A stretch of 64,000 bases of DNA from Chryseobacterium daeguense DSM 19388 (GTDB lineage: Bacteria; Bacteroidota; Bacteroidia; Flavobacteriales; Weeksellaceae): positions 1 to 64,000 of the forward strand of contig NZ_AUMT01000003.1 in NCBI RefSeq assembly GCF_000430825.1. Reading direction: 5' to 3'. The position numbers and the translations under genes are program-made. The notes below the pieces were generated by a model. That model worked only from the letters and a program-made list of their open reading frames with translations. It was not told the origin of the DNA and searched no databases. Below are positions 18,176 to 26,057 of this stretch, one piece after another. The stretch's first letter is position 1, and every line of letters starts with the position of its first letter.

Positions 18176-19564
18176 TTATAAATTAAGAATTAGCGGTTGA
18201 AGCACTTTCATCTGATAATGCTGCTGTAAAAAGGTTTCATCAATTTTTTTATTGGAAATCACCATTGCGGCTCCCAATGCAGAACCCAGCGGCGAATGCG
18301 TGGACATCACGCTGTAATGCTGAAAATGATGAGACATCAGCTTCATAAATACGTCATTATCCGTGAAACCGCCATCAATATAAATGGTGGCAATATCAGA
18401 ATTTCCGATCGCATTTTTAATGGTATGAATCTGTAAATCCATAAGTTCTATCATTAATTGATGATAAGCTTCTTCAAATGTAGCGAAAGATTTCAAATCT
18501 GTTTCAGTGATCATCTTTCTTTTTAAAATGATTCCTTCAAACCGGAAATAAACAGCCTTATTTTTCATTAACCGAAGGTACAAATCCTGATCAAACTGCA
18601 CTTCCCTGTGGAATCCGTATTCTTTTCCGTAATAAGCGCATAATTTTTCCACCTGGATCTTATATTCATTTCCCATGAAAAAACGGGATGCTTTCACACG
18701 TTTTCCGTCGATTCTCATGTAATTCAAACAATTGTTTTCTATATCTTCATCCGTAAGGCTCTCATCATTAAAAGGATTTAAAGAAATACTCCAGGTTCCT
18801 GTTGAAAGCAGTAAAAACGGATTTTTTTTGCTTAAAATATAGGGAAGAAGCGCAGAAGAGCTGTCGTGGATTCCTACGCCTATTTTTATTTTTTTGTTTC
18901 TGTAAGAAGTATTAATGCTTGCGGAAGTCGGCACAATTGGCGGTAATAAAGCATCAATTTCCTCTTCATAAACCCAGTCGTGATAATCTGCTTTATCATA
19001 GTCCCACAAATTGGTGTGGCAGCCTATCGAAGTGAATTCCGACACACAAATTCCGGTAAATAAATACGATAAATACTGAGGTAAATGAAGACTGTAACGG
19101 ATTTTTTTGAATACTTCCGGATGCTTGTATTTTAACCAGAACAGCTGCAGCCCGGAATTCAGCATTCCTGCCTGTGGAGATGCCGTTTCTCTGGCTATTT
19201 TAAGCTTGCTTCCGTGTTTTTCATAAAATAAATCCAGGATATCCTGATCCATCGGTTTGGTATAATTGTACAAAGGTGTCAGAACGTTTCCTTTCTGATC
19301 CAGATGTACAAAGCTGGCTCCATAGGTTGAAAAATTGATGGCTTTTACTTCAAAGTTTTCATCATCCAAAATGGCATTAAAATTATCTTTAATCCAGTTT
19401 TGTAATGCCGCAAGATCTTCCGTGGGATATCCATCTTCATCTGTAGTGAGCGGTAATTCTGTATATTCCCGGACAACTTCTTTATAATTTTTATTGAATA
19501 AAAAGAATTTTTTATTGGTCTTTCCAATATCAAATACTATGGTTACCTTCTTTTTTTTAGACAT
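18176..19564 (-). CDS. rhaB: FGGY-family kinase, probable L-rhamnulokinase
   Basis: FGGY carbohydrate kinase of 462 aa. The N-terminal phosphate-1 motif is VFDIGKTNKKFF, the substrate region has NFSTYGASFVHLD, the mid region GVGIHDSSSALLPY, and the phosphate-2 loop LLSTGTWSISLNP. Near the C terminus are IYIDGGFTDND and SPLGSALGAAM. It phosphorylates a ketose; between an L-rhamnose isomerase and lldD the expected substrate is L-rhamnulose. I start at 19564 (MSKKKKVTIVFDIG). A longer frame to 19633 would add 23 residues encoded by a dispersed repeat (CATTGCGAGGAGCAAAGCG), so it is rejected. The gene is divergent from E. coli RhaB; FucK-like use is possible. Confidence 0.83.
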   Translation of the reverse strand: MSKKKKVTIVFDIGKTNKKFFLFNKNYKEVVREYTELPLTTDEDGYPTEDLAALQNWIKDNFNAILDDENFEVKAINFSTYGASFVHLDQKGNVLTPLYNYTKPMDQDILDLFYEKHGSKLKIARETASPQAGMLNSGLQLFWLKYKHPEVFKKIRYSLHLPQYLSYLFTGICVSEFTSIGCHTNLWDYDKADYHDWVYEEEIDALLPPIVPTSASINTSYRNKKIKIGVGIHDSSSALLPYILSKKNPFLLLSTGTWSISLNPFNDESLTDEDIENNCLNYMRIDGKRVKASRFFMGNEYKIQVEKLCAYYGKEYGFHREVQFDQDLYLRLMKNKAVYFRFEGIILKRKMITETDLKSFATFEEAYHQLMIELMDLQIHTIKNAIGNSDIATIYIDGGFTDNDVFMKLMSHHFQHYSVMSTHSPLGSALGAAMVISNKKIDETFLQQHYQMKVLQPLILNL

Positions 19565-19583
19565 TCTTAGATGAATTTTTTTT

Positions 19584-19616
19584 GTCATTGCGAGGAGCAA
19601 AGCGACGAAGCAATCT
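19584..19616. repeat. CATTGCGAGGAGCAAAGCGACGAAGC dispersed repeat
   Basis: A short repeat of a type known as common between genes in many bacteria. It lies just upstream of the kinase start and creates a false N-terminal extension in that frame. Confidence 0.65.
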
Positions 19617-19620
19617 CTTA

Positions 19621-19994
19621 ATATTAAACACAAATGGCGCTAATATCTATCACTAATAACACTAAGTTATATTTTTAAATTTACTGTTATTTATTTTAAC
19701 GCAAAGCCCGCAAAGATTTTATTTATAATATTCTATGCTTTAAGTTCGCAAAGGCTTTCACTCAGCAAATGATAATTATATTTATTGAATATTCATTTTA
19801 AATTATTTTTCACACCATTAAGGAGTGTTCAGATATTAAGATCTATGAGAAAAAATCCACTAATTTCCTAAGCGGGGATGCTTGAAACCTTAATAATCCA
19901 AACACTTTCAACCTTAATGATAAAAAAATAAGGATACATATAATAAAAACTTTCGATTGCACTCAAAAGTTGAAATTATCAATTTTAATAAGGG
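19621..19994. other. Intergenic stretch between kinase and isomerase genes
   Basis: About 370 bp, AT-rich, no coding frame. It holds repeat-like sequence, including ACGCAAAGCCCGCAAAGATTTT (about 19700-19721) and AAGTTCGCAAAGGCTTTCACTC (about 19742-19763), with a shared GCAAAG core in the same orientation. No promoter could be defined with confidence; the gap makes it uncertain whether rhaI and the kinase share a transcript. Confidence 0.5.
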
Positions 19995-21275
19995 TTATAA
20001 GCCTGTTGCTTTAGTTTCCATACCTCTTTCGGTAATTAAAGTTTCTCTTACTCTAAGGTTTCTGTAAACAGCAATAGGGTCAATTGCAGCACCTGTCTGC
20101 AGTCTTGCAGACCTCAATAACGGACGAACATCCGTTCTGTATGCATTCTGCAGGATCTCCTGTGCACGGACAACATCATTATTTAACTGGGCGTCTTTCA
20201 ACGCTTTCTGATCTACCAAAAGTGCCTGTGCATAAGCAATTAAGATTGCTTCCAAAGACTGAATAAGATCTTCCAACGGATCTTTAATATTGTGACTTGC
20301 ATCGATCATCCAAGCCGGATAAGGGTTTTGAGGATTGTTCTCGATTCCGTATACCAACTCATTGAAAATTAAGAACAACGCATAAGGTTTGATTGAACCT
20401 ACCGTTAAATCATCATCTCCATATTTGCTGTCGTTGAAATGGAAACCTCCTAATTTACCTTTATACATCAGGGTTGCAACAATCTGTTCAATATTGGTAT
20501 TCGGTAAATGATGCCCTAAATCTACCAATGTATAAGCTCTTTCTCCACATGCGTTCGCCAGCATGAAAGATGTTCCCCAATCTTGAATGGTGGTAGAATA
20601 GAAATTGGGTTCGTAAGGTTTGTATTCAATGAAAAGCTTCCAGTCTTTCGGCATTCCGGCGTAGATTTCTTTTAAGCTTTGTTCAGTTTTTGATAACGCT
20701 GTCTGGAAATTCAGCTGTCCCGGAAAGCTTGCTCCATCGGCCAACCAAACGGTTAAGCTTTTTGAGCCTAATTCTTTCCCGATTCTTATCACTTCTTTGT
20801 TATGCTCTACAGCGTAAGCTCTCGAATCTTCATTTACTGCATTCAGGGAACCGAATTTGTAAGAAGCTTTCGCTCCCGGCTGATCCTGAAATGTATTAGA
20901 ATTCATCGCATCAAAAAGCAGATTATGTGATGCTGCTTTTTCTTTAATTGCCTGTACATCCGTCGGGATATCCCATGGAATATGTAATGAAACGGCTCCT
21001 GCAGAGTGAGTAAGCGCATGCAGCAATCCGATATCATCTAATTTTTGCTCCAGATTGGCAGGTTCGCCGCCGTAAGAAAATCTTCCGAAACGAGTTCCTC
21101 CCGCTCCCAGAGCCCAGCTTGGAATCGCGACCTGAAAATCAGCGATTTTATTGACAATCTCAGCGACATTTGCCCCTGATTTTGTTAATTTATTTTGTAG
21201 GAAATCAAAATCTGCATTAAAATTTTCTACTTCATTTTTATTGTGCTGTTCTATACTATCTTTTCCTATAATCAT
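19995..21275 (-). CDS. rhaI: L-rhamnose isomerase (Pseudomonas-type RhaI)
   Basis: TIM-barrel sugar isomerase of 426 aa that converts L-rhamnose to L-rhamnulose. Family features include the substrate and metal region LVDLGHHLPNTNIEQIV, GGFHFNDSKYGDDDL with metal-binding His and Asp, and PAWMIDASHNIKDP. It resembles the RhaI/YulE type rather than E. coli RhaA. I choose the ATG at 21275 (MIIGKDSIEQ). A start 63 bp upstream would place the first 21 residues inside the palindromic repeat at 21294-21322. It lies between rhaEW and the kinase gene, all on the minus strand. Confidence 0.9.
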   Translation of the reverse strand: MIIGKDSIEQHNKNEVENFNADFDFLQNKLTKSGANVAEIVNKIADFQVAIPSWALGAGGTRFGRFSYGGEPANLEQKLDDIGLLHALTHSAGAVSLHIPWDIPTDVQAIKEKAASHNLLFDAMNSNTFQDQPGAKASYKFGSLNAVNEDSRAYAVEHNKEVIRIGKELGSKSLTVWLADGASFPGQLNFQTALSKTEQSLKEIYAGMPKDWKLFIEYKPYEPNFYSTTIQDWGTSFMLANACGERAYTLVDLGHHLPNTNIEQIVATLMYKGKLGGFHFNDSKYGDDDLTVGSIKPYALFLIFNELVYGIENNPQNPYPAWMIDASHNIKDPLEDLIQSLEAILIAYAQALLVDQKALKDAQLNNDVVRAQEILQNAYRTDVRPLLRSARLQTGAAIDPIAVYRNLRVRETLITERGMETKATGL

Positions 21276-21293
21276 GATTTGATTTTTGATTAT

Positions 21294-21322
21294 CCTTGTC
21301 AAGGTTTTGAACCTTGACAAGG
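21294..21322. repeat. 13-bp perfect palindrome upstream of rhaI
   Basis: CCTTGTCAAGGTT, TTG spacer, then the exact reverse complement. It lies 19 bp before the chosen rhaI start. It could be a dispersed repeat, an RNA hairpin in the leader, or an operator; no second copy was seen in this window. Confidence 0.6.
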
Positions 21323-21348
21323 AAAAATTGATTGACAATTTGATATTT

Positions 21349-21392
21349 CACAGGGTTTCACCCTGTGCTATTTTATGTCGCCACTGCGTGGC
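21349..21392. repeat. Paired hairpin repeat upstream of rhaI
   Basis: CACAGGGTTTCACCCTGTG (21349-21367) followed by GCTATTTTATGTC and a second hairpin GCCACTGCGTGGC (21380-21392). The form resembles a dispersed repeat of Chryseobacterium-type genomes; a degenerate relative (CACCGGGTTTTACCCGATGC) is at 36777-36796. Confidence 0.6.
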
Positions 21393-21482
21393 TCTTCTTT
21401 TATGCTGTGTATATTTTTATTAATTGAAAGCTAAGCAAAATTGCAAGTCTTCAATTTAATAATATTTTTTTAGCATTAAAAT

Positions 21483-23585
21483 TTATCTCGGAAAAGCATT
21501 TGCCATTCCGCCATCTACATTGATGATGTTTCCTGTACTTTTATCTAAAATTCCCACGCAGGCAAAAACTCCGTTGGCGATGTCTTCAGGAAGGATAATT
21601 TCGTTTAATAAATTTCTTTTTGCGTAAAAAGCTGGCAATTCTTCCACAGAAATCCCATTAGCTTTTGCACGGCCTTCTGCCCATGCTCCTTCCCAGATTT
21701 TGCTTCCAACGATTACACCATCAGGATTTACCACATTTACTCTGATTTTATCTGCCGCCAATTCTGCTGCTAATAATCTTGTCATGTGCTGCTGAGCTGC
21801 TTTTGCAGTTCCGTAGGCAACATTATTTGGTCCCGCAACCAAGCCGTTTTTACTGGCAATATTGACGATATCTCCACCAAGACCCTGCTTTTTCATGATC
21901 TCAACGCCTGTTTTTGCCATTAAGAACTGCCCTTTAACCAAAACATTTTCTAAAAGATCCCAGTCTTTTGTAGTGGTATCTTCCAACGATTTAGAAATAG
22001 CCAGACCTGCAGAATGAACGATGATATCTACTCCTCCAAATGCTAAAACCGTTTCTTTGAAAGCATTAGCAATTGCTTCTTCGCTCGTTACATCACACGG
22101 AACGGCTACAGCCTGATCTTTGCTGTATTTTGCCGTAACAGCTTCTGCTGCTTCCTGATTAAGATCTGTGAAAACCACCACTGCACCTTCCTGAACCATT
22201 TTATCTGCAATCGCCTGCCCGATTCCGCCACCGGCTCCGGTTACAACAGCGATTTTTCTTGACAAGGGCTTTTCTTTAGGCATTCTTTGAAGTTTTGCTT
22301 CTTCCAATAGCCAATATTCAATGTCGAAAGCTTCCTGTCTTGGTAACGAAGTGTATTCTGAAATAGCTTCTGCGCCACGCATTACATTGATTGCATTTAC
22401 ATAAAACTCACTGGCAACACGTGTCGTCTGCTTATCTTTAGAGAAACTGAACATTCCCACTCCCGGATAAATGATGATCACCGGATTCGGGTCACGCATT
22501 GCCGGGCTGTTTGGATGCCTGCAGGTTTCGTAATATTCTTTATATTCTTGTCTGTATTGTTCAAAAAGAGGAGTCAATTTTTCAAGAACAGCTTTAGAAT
22601 CGGACAAATCTTCATTTTTATGTAAAGTCAGCACCAACGGCTGAATTTTCGTTCTTAAAAAGTGATCCGGACATGAAGTTCCAAGTGGAGCCAATCTTTC
22701 CAAATCATTACTGTTGATGTACTCCAAAACAACATCACTATCTGTAAAATGCCCTACCATTCTGCTTTCGGAAGAAGCTAAACCTCTTAACAGAGGCATG
22801 ATCTGAGCCGCTTTATTTTTTCTTTCTTCAGCGGGAAGAGATTCTACTTTCTGGCCACCAAAAACCTGTCCTTTTTCTTCGATTTTTTTAGCGATATATT
22901 CAGATGCCATTTCGATAACTTCCAGGCTGTTGATATAGCAATCGTAAGAAGTGTCACCCCAGGTAAATAATCCGTGGCTTCCTAAAACAATCCCTCTGAT
23001 TCCAGGATTATCGTTTAAACATTTTTCTAATTGTAAACCCAAATCAAAACCCGGGCGCTGCCAGGGAACCCAGCCCATTGTATCTCCCCAGATTTCTTTG
23101 GTGATCGCTTCACTGTCTTTTGCTGCTGCCACTGCAATTAAAGCATCAGGGTGAAGGTGATCAATATGCTTGAATGGAAGTAAACCATGAAGAGGCGTAT
23201 CGATAGACGGTGCTTTGCTGTCCAGATCAAAAATACAGTGGTTGAACAAACCTACCATTCTGTCTTCATCTGCAAGGCCCCCGTAAACATTCTTAAGGTT
23301 TCTGAGTCTTTCCGTATACAGTCCTGCAATACCTTTTCTTGTTAGAGTTCCGATGTCTCCACCTGAACCTTTTACCCACATTACCTCAACTTCTTCATTG
23401 GTCAATGGATCTTTTTCGATGGTTTTGCAGCTTGTGTTACCTCCTCCGTAATTGGTAATTCTAAGATCTGCTCCTAATATGTTTGAACGGTATAAAAATA
23501 AAGCTACCTGATCGTCTCCTAAAGATGCCGCTTTGTTTTCATCCCATAAATAGTTTACGTATTTGAATGTTTTTACATTTTCCAT
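21483..23585 (-). CDS. rhaEW: Bifunctional L-rhamnulose-1-phosphate aldolase / L-lactaldehyde dehydrogenase
   Basis: 700-aa fusion. The N-terminal half (~1-420) is a class II aldolase (AraD/FucA superfamily) with the histidine-rich HGLLPFKHIDHLHPDA zinc site and VLGSHGLFTWG. The C-terminal half (~440-700) is a short-chain dehydrogenase with TGAGGGIGQAIA for NAD binding and active-site Tyr and Lys in VAYGTAKAA. This is the RhaEW architecture: the aldolase splits L-rhamnulose-1-P into DHAP and L-lactaldehyde, and the SDR half oxidises lactaldehyde to lactate. It is the first gene after a regulatory gap with a candidate operator (23639-23654) and -7 element (23615-23622). Confidence 0.92.
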   Translation of the reverse strand: MENVKTFKYVNYLWDENKAASLGDDQVALFLYRSNILGADLRITNYGGGNTSCKTIEKDPLTNEEVEVMWVKGSGGDIGTLTRKGIAGLYTERLRNLKNVYGGLADEDRMVGLFNHCIFDLDSKAPSIDTPLHGLLPFKHIDHLHPDALIAVAAAKDSEAITKEIWGDTMGWVPWQRPGFDLGLQLEKCLNDNPGIRGIVLGSHGLFTWGDTSYDCYINSLEVIEMASEYIAKKIEEKGQVFGGQKVESLPAEERKNKAAQIMPLLRGLASSESRMVGHFTDSDVVLEYINSNDLERLAPLGTSCPDHFLRTKIQPLVLTLHKNEDLSDSKAVLEKLTPLFEQYRQEYKEYYETCRHPNSPAMRDPNPVIIIYPGVGMFSFSKDKQTTRVASEFYVNAINVMRGAEAISEYTSLPRQEAFDIEYWLLEEAKLQRMPKEKPLSRKIAVVTGAGGGIGQAIADKMVQEGAVVVFTDLNQEAAEAVTAKYSKDQAVAVPCDVTSEEAIANAFKETVLAFGGVDIIVHSAGLAISKSLEDTTTKDWDLLENVLVKGQFLMAKTGVEIMKKQGLGGDIVNIASKNGLVAGPNNVAYGTAKAAQQHMTRLLAAELAADKIRVNVVNPDGVIVGSKIWEGAWAEGRAKANGISVEELPAFYAKRNLLNEIILPEDIANGVFACVGILDKSTGNIINVDGGMANAFPR

Positions 23586-23614
23586 TTGTTATCTTATATT
23601 TCTAAATTTTTACC

Positions 23615-23622
23615 CAAAATTA
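23615..23622 (-). promoter_or_regulatory. Candidate -7 promoter element for rhaEW (TAATTTTG)
   Basis: On the minus strand TAATTTTG fits the TAnnTTTG consensus exactly, 30 bp before the rhaEW start. The candidate operator lies about 17 bp further upstream, near where a -33 element would be. Confidence 0.45.
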
Positions 23623-23638
23623 GATTGTTATATTATTT

Positions 23639-23654
23639 ACAGTATCCCGTACTA
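23639..23654. promoter_or_regulatory. Candidate rhamnose-regulator operator upstream of rhaEW
   Basis: ACAGTATCCCGTACTA has the inverted repeat AGTA-TCCCG-TACT. It agrees at 12 of 16 positions with GCAATATCCTGTATTG upstream of susC, and the four differences are all transitions. The two sites lie at almost the same distance from their start codons (54 and 53 bp). The GntR protein at 15225 is the obvious candidate binder. Confidence 0.55.
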
Positions 23655-23782
23655 TACTGCTAAACACTGTAATTAAGGATAAATTAACATTTTGTTTAAT
23701 TCATCCTGTTTTCATCTGACTCAGGCTGGTGGTGATTAATATTTTATGATTTTTTGCTGTTTTGCAACTATAAAGACACAAC

Positions 23783-23937
23783 GTTTTTTATTAACACTTA
23801 AGTTTATTTAAGTCAACTAAAAATGTACAGAAGAACACTTAAGCTTTTTGAAAATTTTTGATTCTTCTTGTGTGAACTTTTATTTTCAGTGATTTTAACT
23901 TTGAAGCTTAAGTGTTCTAAAAGTGTTAATAAAAAAC
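23783..23937. repeat. Nested pair of perfect inverted repeats between susD and rhaEW
   Basis: Outer arms: GTTTTTTATTAACACTT (23783-23799) and its exact reverse complement (23921-23937), 17 bp. Inner arms: AGAACACTTAAGCTT (23832-23846) and its exact reverse complement (23904-23918), 15 bp. The arms share AACACTT(AAG), so the left arms are also direct repeats of each other. It could fold into a long hairpin ending the susCD transcript, or be a mobile repeat. The rest of the 386-bp gap has only the rhaEW promoter signals. Confidence 0.75.
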
Positions 23938-23971
23938 TTTGGTATTATAACTTATTTTTACTGGTTATTAA

Positions 23972-26047
23972 TTAATATCCAGGAAGTTGGGTAAGGTTTG
24001 GGTTATCAACTAAAGGATGACCTGCAGAAGCTGCCGCGAAAGGAAGCAATTCTGTTTTATTCGGTACAAATCCGTAGAAAAGTCCATCTCCTCCGCCTTC
24101 GATCCAGTTCGGGTAAGTTCCTCCGTTTTCTGCTGAACCGGTAGGTTTTGTGTAGATAATATTTCCGATCTGAAGCGCATTAAATCCGCCTGTAAACCCT
24201 ACTGCTTTTCTTGCATTTCCGTTGAATGTACTTGTGTATGCCTGGAACATATTTACAGGATACCATTTGTCACCCGCTGCCACAGTCTGGCCGTGTGCCG
24301 TAACAATAGCTGCCAATGCAGTCTGATAAGCAGCATAATTTGCTGAGTTAGTAGGAACATTTAAAATAGTAGCAATCTCCGCAGGATTTGTAATTTCAAT
24401 ATAGGTAACTGCCAAGAACGGATCTCCGTAAACCTGTGCATTTTGGTGATATTTATATAAACGATATACTGGTGTGCCGGCAAACTGACCTGTACGGTTT
24501 GATAAGTTTTTCATGGCTTGTCTTGTAGCTTCGATCTCGCTTGCTAGCCTGTTCATTCTGATTAAGTCCGTACGCAGATTAAACTCTCCTGCAAATTCCC
24601 ATTTACGTTCCTGAACAATAGCAGATTCAAAAGCCTGCTGGCCTGTAGGAGCTGGTACATTACCAATTCCTGCACGATTTCTTACCTGCATAAGAGCAGC
24701 TGTTCCCGCAGCAGTAGGTCCACCGTTCAGATAGTTTTGAGTTTCAGCATACATTAATAGCACATCGGAATATCTTAATAATGGAATATTTAAGTTACGC
24801 CCGTCTGCAGCCTGCGGCTCAACACACCATCCGATTCTGAATTTCCCTGGCATGATGCATGAATATGTAGTTCCTACATCTACCCATTTATCACTTGCAT
24901 TACCGTTATTTAAGAAATAAATACTATATGAAGTACAAGAAACATCTCTACGTGTATCTCCCTGGTTAAAAGATAAATAATAGCTAGGAAGTATAAACTG
25001 TAAGGCTTTACGAGATCCGTAAGTACCTCCACGGGATCCAGGATGTGCATAAACTCCAAAAGCTGAATTTGTATTCGGTCCGTATTCGGCGATCTGCCAA
25101 AGAATTTCCGAATTGGTTGCCGAGAATTTTCTCTGACAGAAATTATACCACAGATATTCAAAACCGCTTTTCCCGCCCTGAGCCTGAACTAATGAATTGG
25201 TTCCACCATTAATAATAGCCGCACAGGCAGTATCTGCAATCTGATACAATTGCTGGATTCTATTATTGTCGCTTCTGCGTGACATCATTGCCCCGCTTCC
25301 TGTGTTCAGATCCCAACGAAGAGAATATCCCGCTGCATACAGAGCAATTCTGGCCAATAAAGCATTTACCCCCTGTTTTGTTAAACGTTCTGTAGTTGAA
25401 TATCCGCTTTGAGCAAAATTCGGGATATTTGGAACCGATTCCTGAAGGTCCGCAATAATTCGGTCATAAATTTCGTCCCTTGAAGTACGTTTCGGATACA
25501 ATGTATTGGGATCAGCCTGATCCATCTCGTCCAAAGGTTTAAAAACCGAAGGAACATCCCCGTAAACACGAATTAAATTATAATAGCAAAATGCACGAAT
25601 TGCTTTTACTTCAGCCAGTAGAGCATCACGTTTTGTGCTTGCTTCCATTTTGCTGAGACCGCTTACTGCGATATTTGTTCTTTCAATAACCGCATACATT
25701 GCAGAATAAATTCCTGTTACTGTATTCGGTGTGTAGGCATCGTACTGATAATTGGCAATATTATATTTGGAATTATTTGTAGAACCGTCTTCAGAAGAGT
25801 GGATTACAGTATCTCCGGCGCCTAGCTGATAATACATTTCAGTTGGAATAATCCCTCTGTAACAGCCTAAAACAAACATTTCTGCAGTATCAATATTATT
25901 AAATACCGATTCTGTATCCAATGAATTATAGGCAGGCTGATCCAGGAAGTCGTTGCTACACGAGTTGGTAGCAAGAACAGCAACAAAAACCGACGGTAGT
26001 ATGACTAGTTTTTTTAAAAACGCTTGAGTATTATATTTGTTTTTCAT
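23972..26047 (-). CDS. susD: SusD/RagB-like outer-membrane lipoprotein
   Basis: 691 aa, surface glycan-binding lipoprotein partner of SusC. Signal and lipobox end at LATNSC, and FLDQPAYNS follows, as in most SusD proteins. The helical TPR-like N-terminal half includes AEMFVLGCYRG and VKAIRAFCYYNLIRVYGDVP; the C-terminal half has LLRYSDVLLMYAETQNYLNGG and ERKWEFAGEFNLRTDLIRMN. The gene begins 10 bp after susC ends, so the pair is one transcript. The surrounding enzymes make RG-I oligosaccharides the expected ligand. Confidence 0.95.
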   Translation of the reverse strand: MKNKYNTQAFLKKLVILPSVFVAVLATNSCSNDFLDQPAYNSLDTESVFNNIDTAEMFVLGCYRGIIPTEMYYQLGAGDTVIHSSEDGSTNNSKYNIANYQYDAYTPNTVTGIYSAMYAVIERTNIAVSGLSKMEASTKRDALLAEVKAIRAFCYYNLIRVYGDVPSVFKPLDEMDQADPNTLYPKRTSRDEIYDRIIADLQESVPNIPNFAQSGYSTTERLTKQGVNALLARIALYAAGYSLRWDLNTGSGAMMSRRSDNNRIQQLYQIADTACAAIINGGTNSLVQAQGGKSGFEYLWYNFCQRKFSATNSEILWQIAEYGPNTNSAFGVYAHPGSRGGTYGSRKALQFILPSYYLSFNQGDTRRDVSCTSYSIYFLNNGNASDKWVDVGTTYSCIMPGKFRIGWCVEPQAADGRNLNIPLLRYSDVLLMYAETQNYLNGGPTAAGTAALMQVRNRAGIGNVPAPTGQQAFESAIVQERKWEFAGEFNLRTDLIRMNRLASEIEATRQAMKNLSNRTGQFAGTPVYRLYKYHQNAQVYGDPFLAVTYIEITNPAEIATILNVPTNSANYAAYQTALAAIVTAHGQTVAAGDKWYPVNMFQAYTSTFNGNARKAVGFTGGFNALQIGNIIYTKPTGSAENGGTYPNWIEGGGDGLFYGFVPNKTELLPFAAASAGHPLVDNPNLTQLPGY

Positions 26048-26057
26048 GATTTAAATA

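Noticed and set aside
19565..19633. Longer start for the FGGY kinase (extra 23 residues)
   Set aside because: The extension is translated from a dispersed repeat and is unlike FGGY N termini; the phosphate-binding strand begins right after the ATG at 19564.
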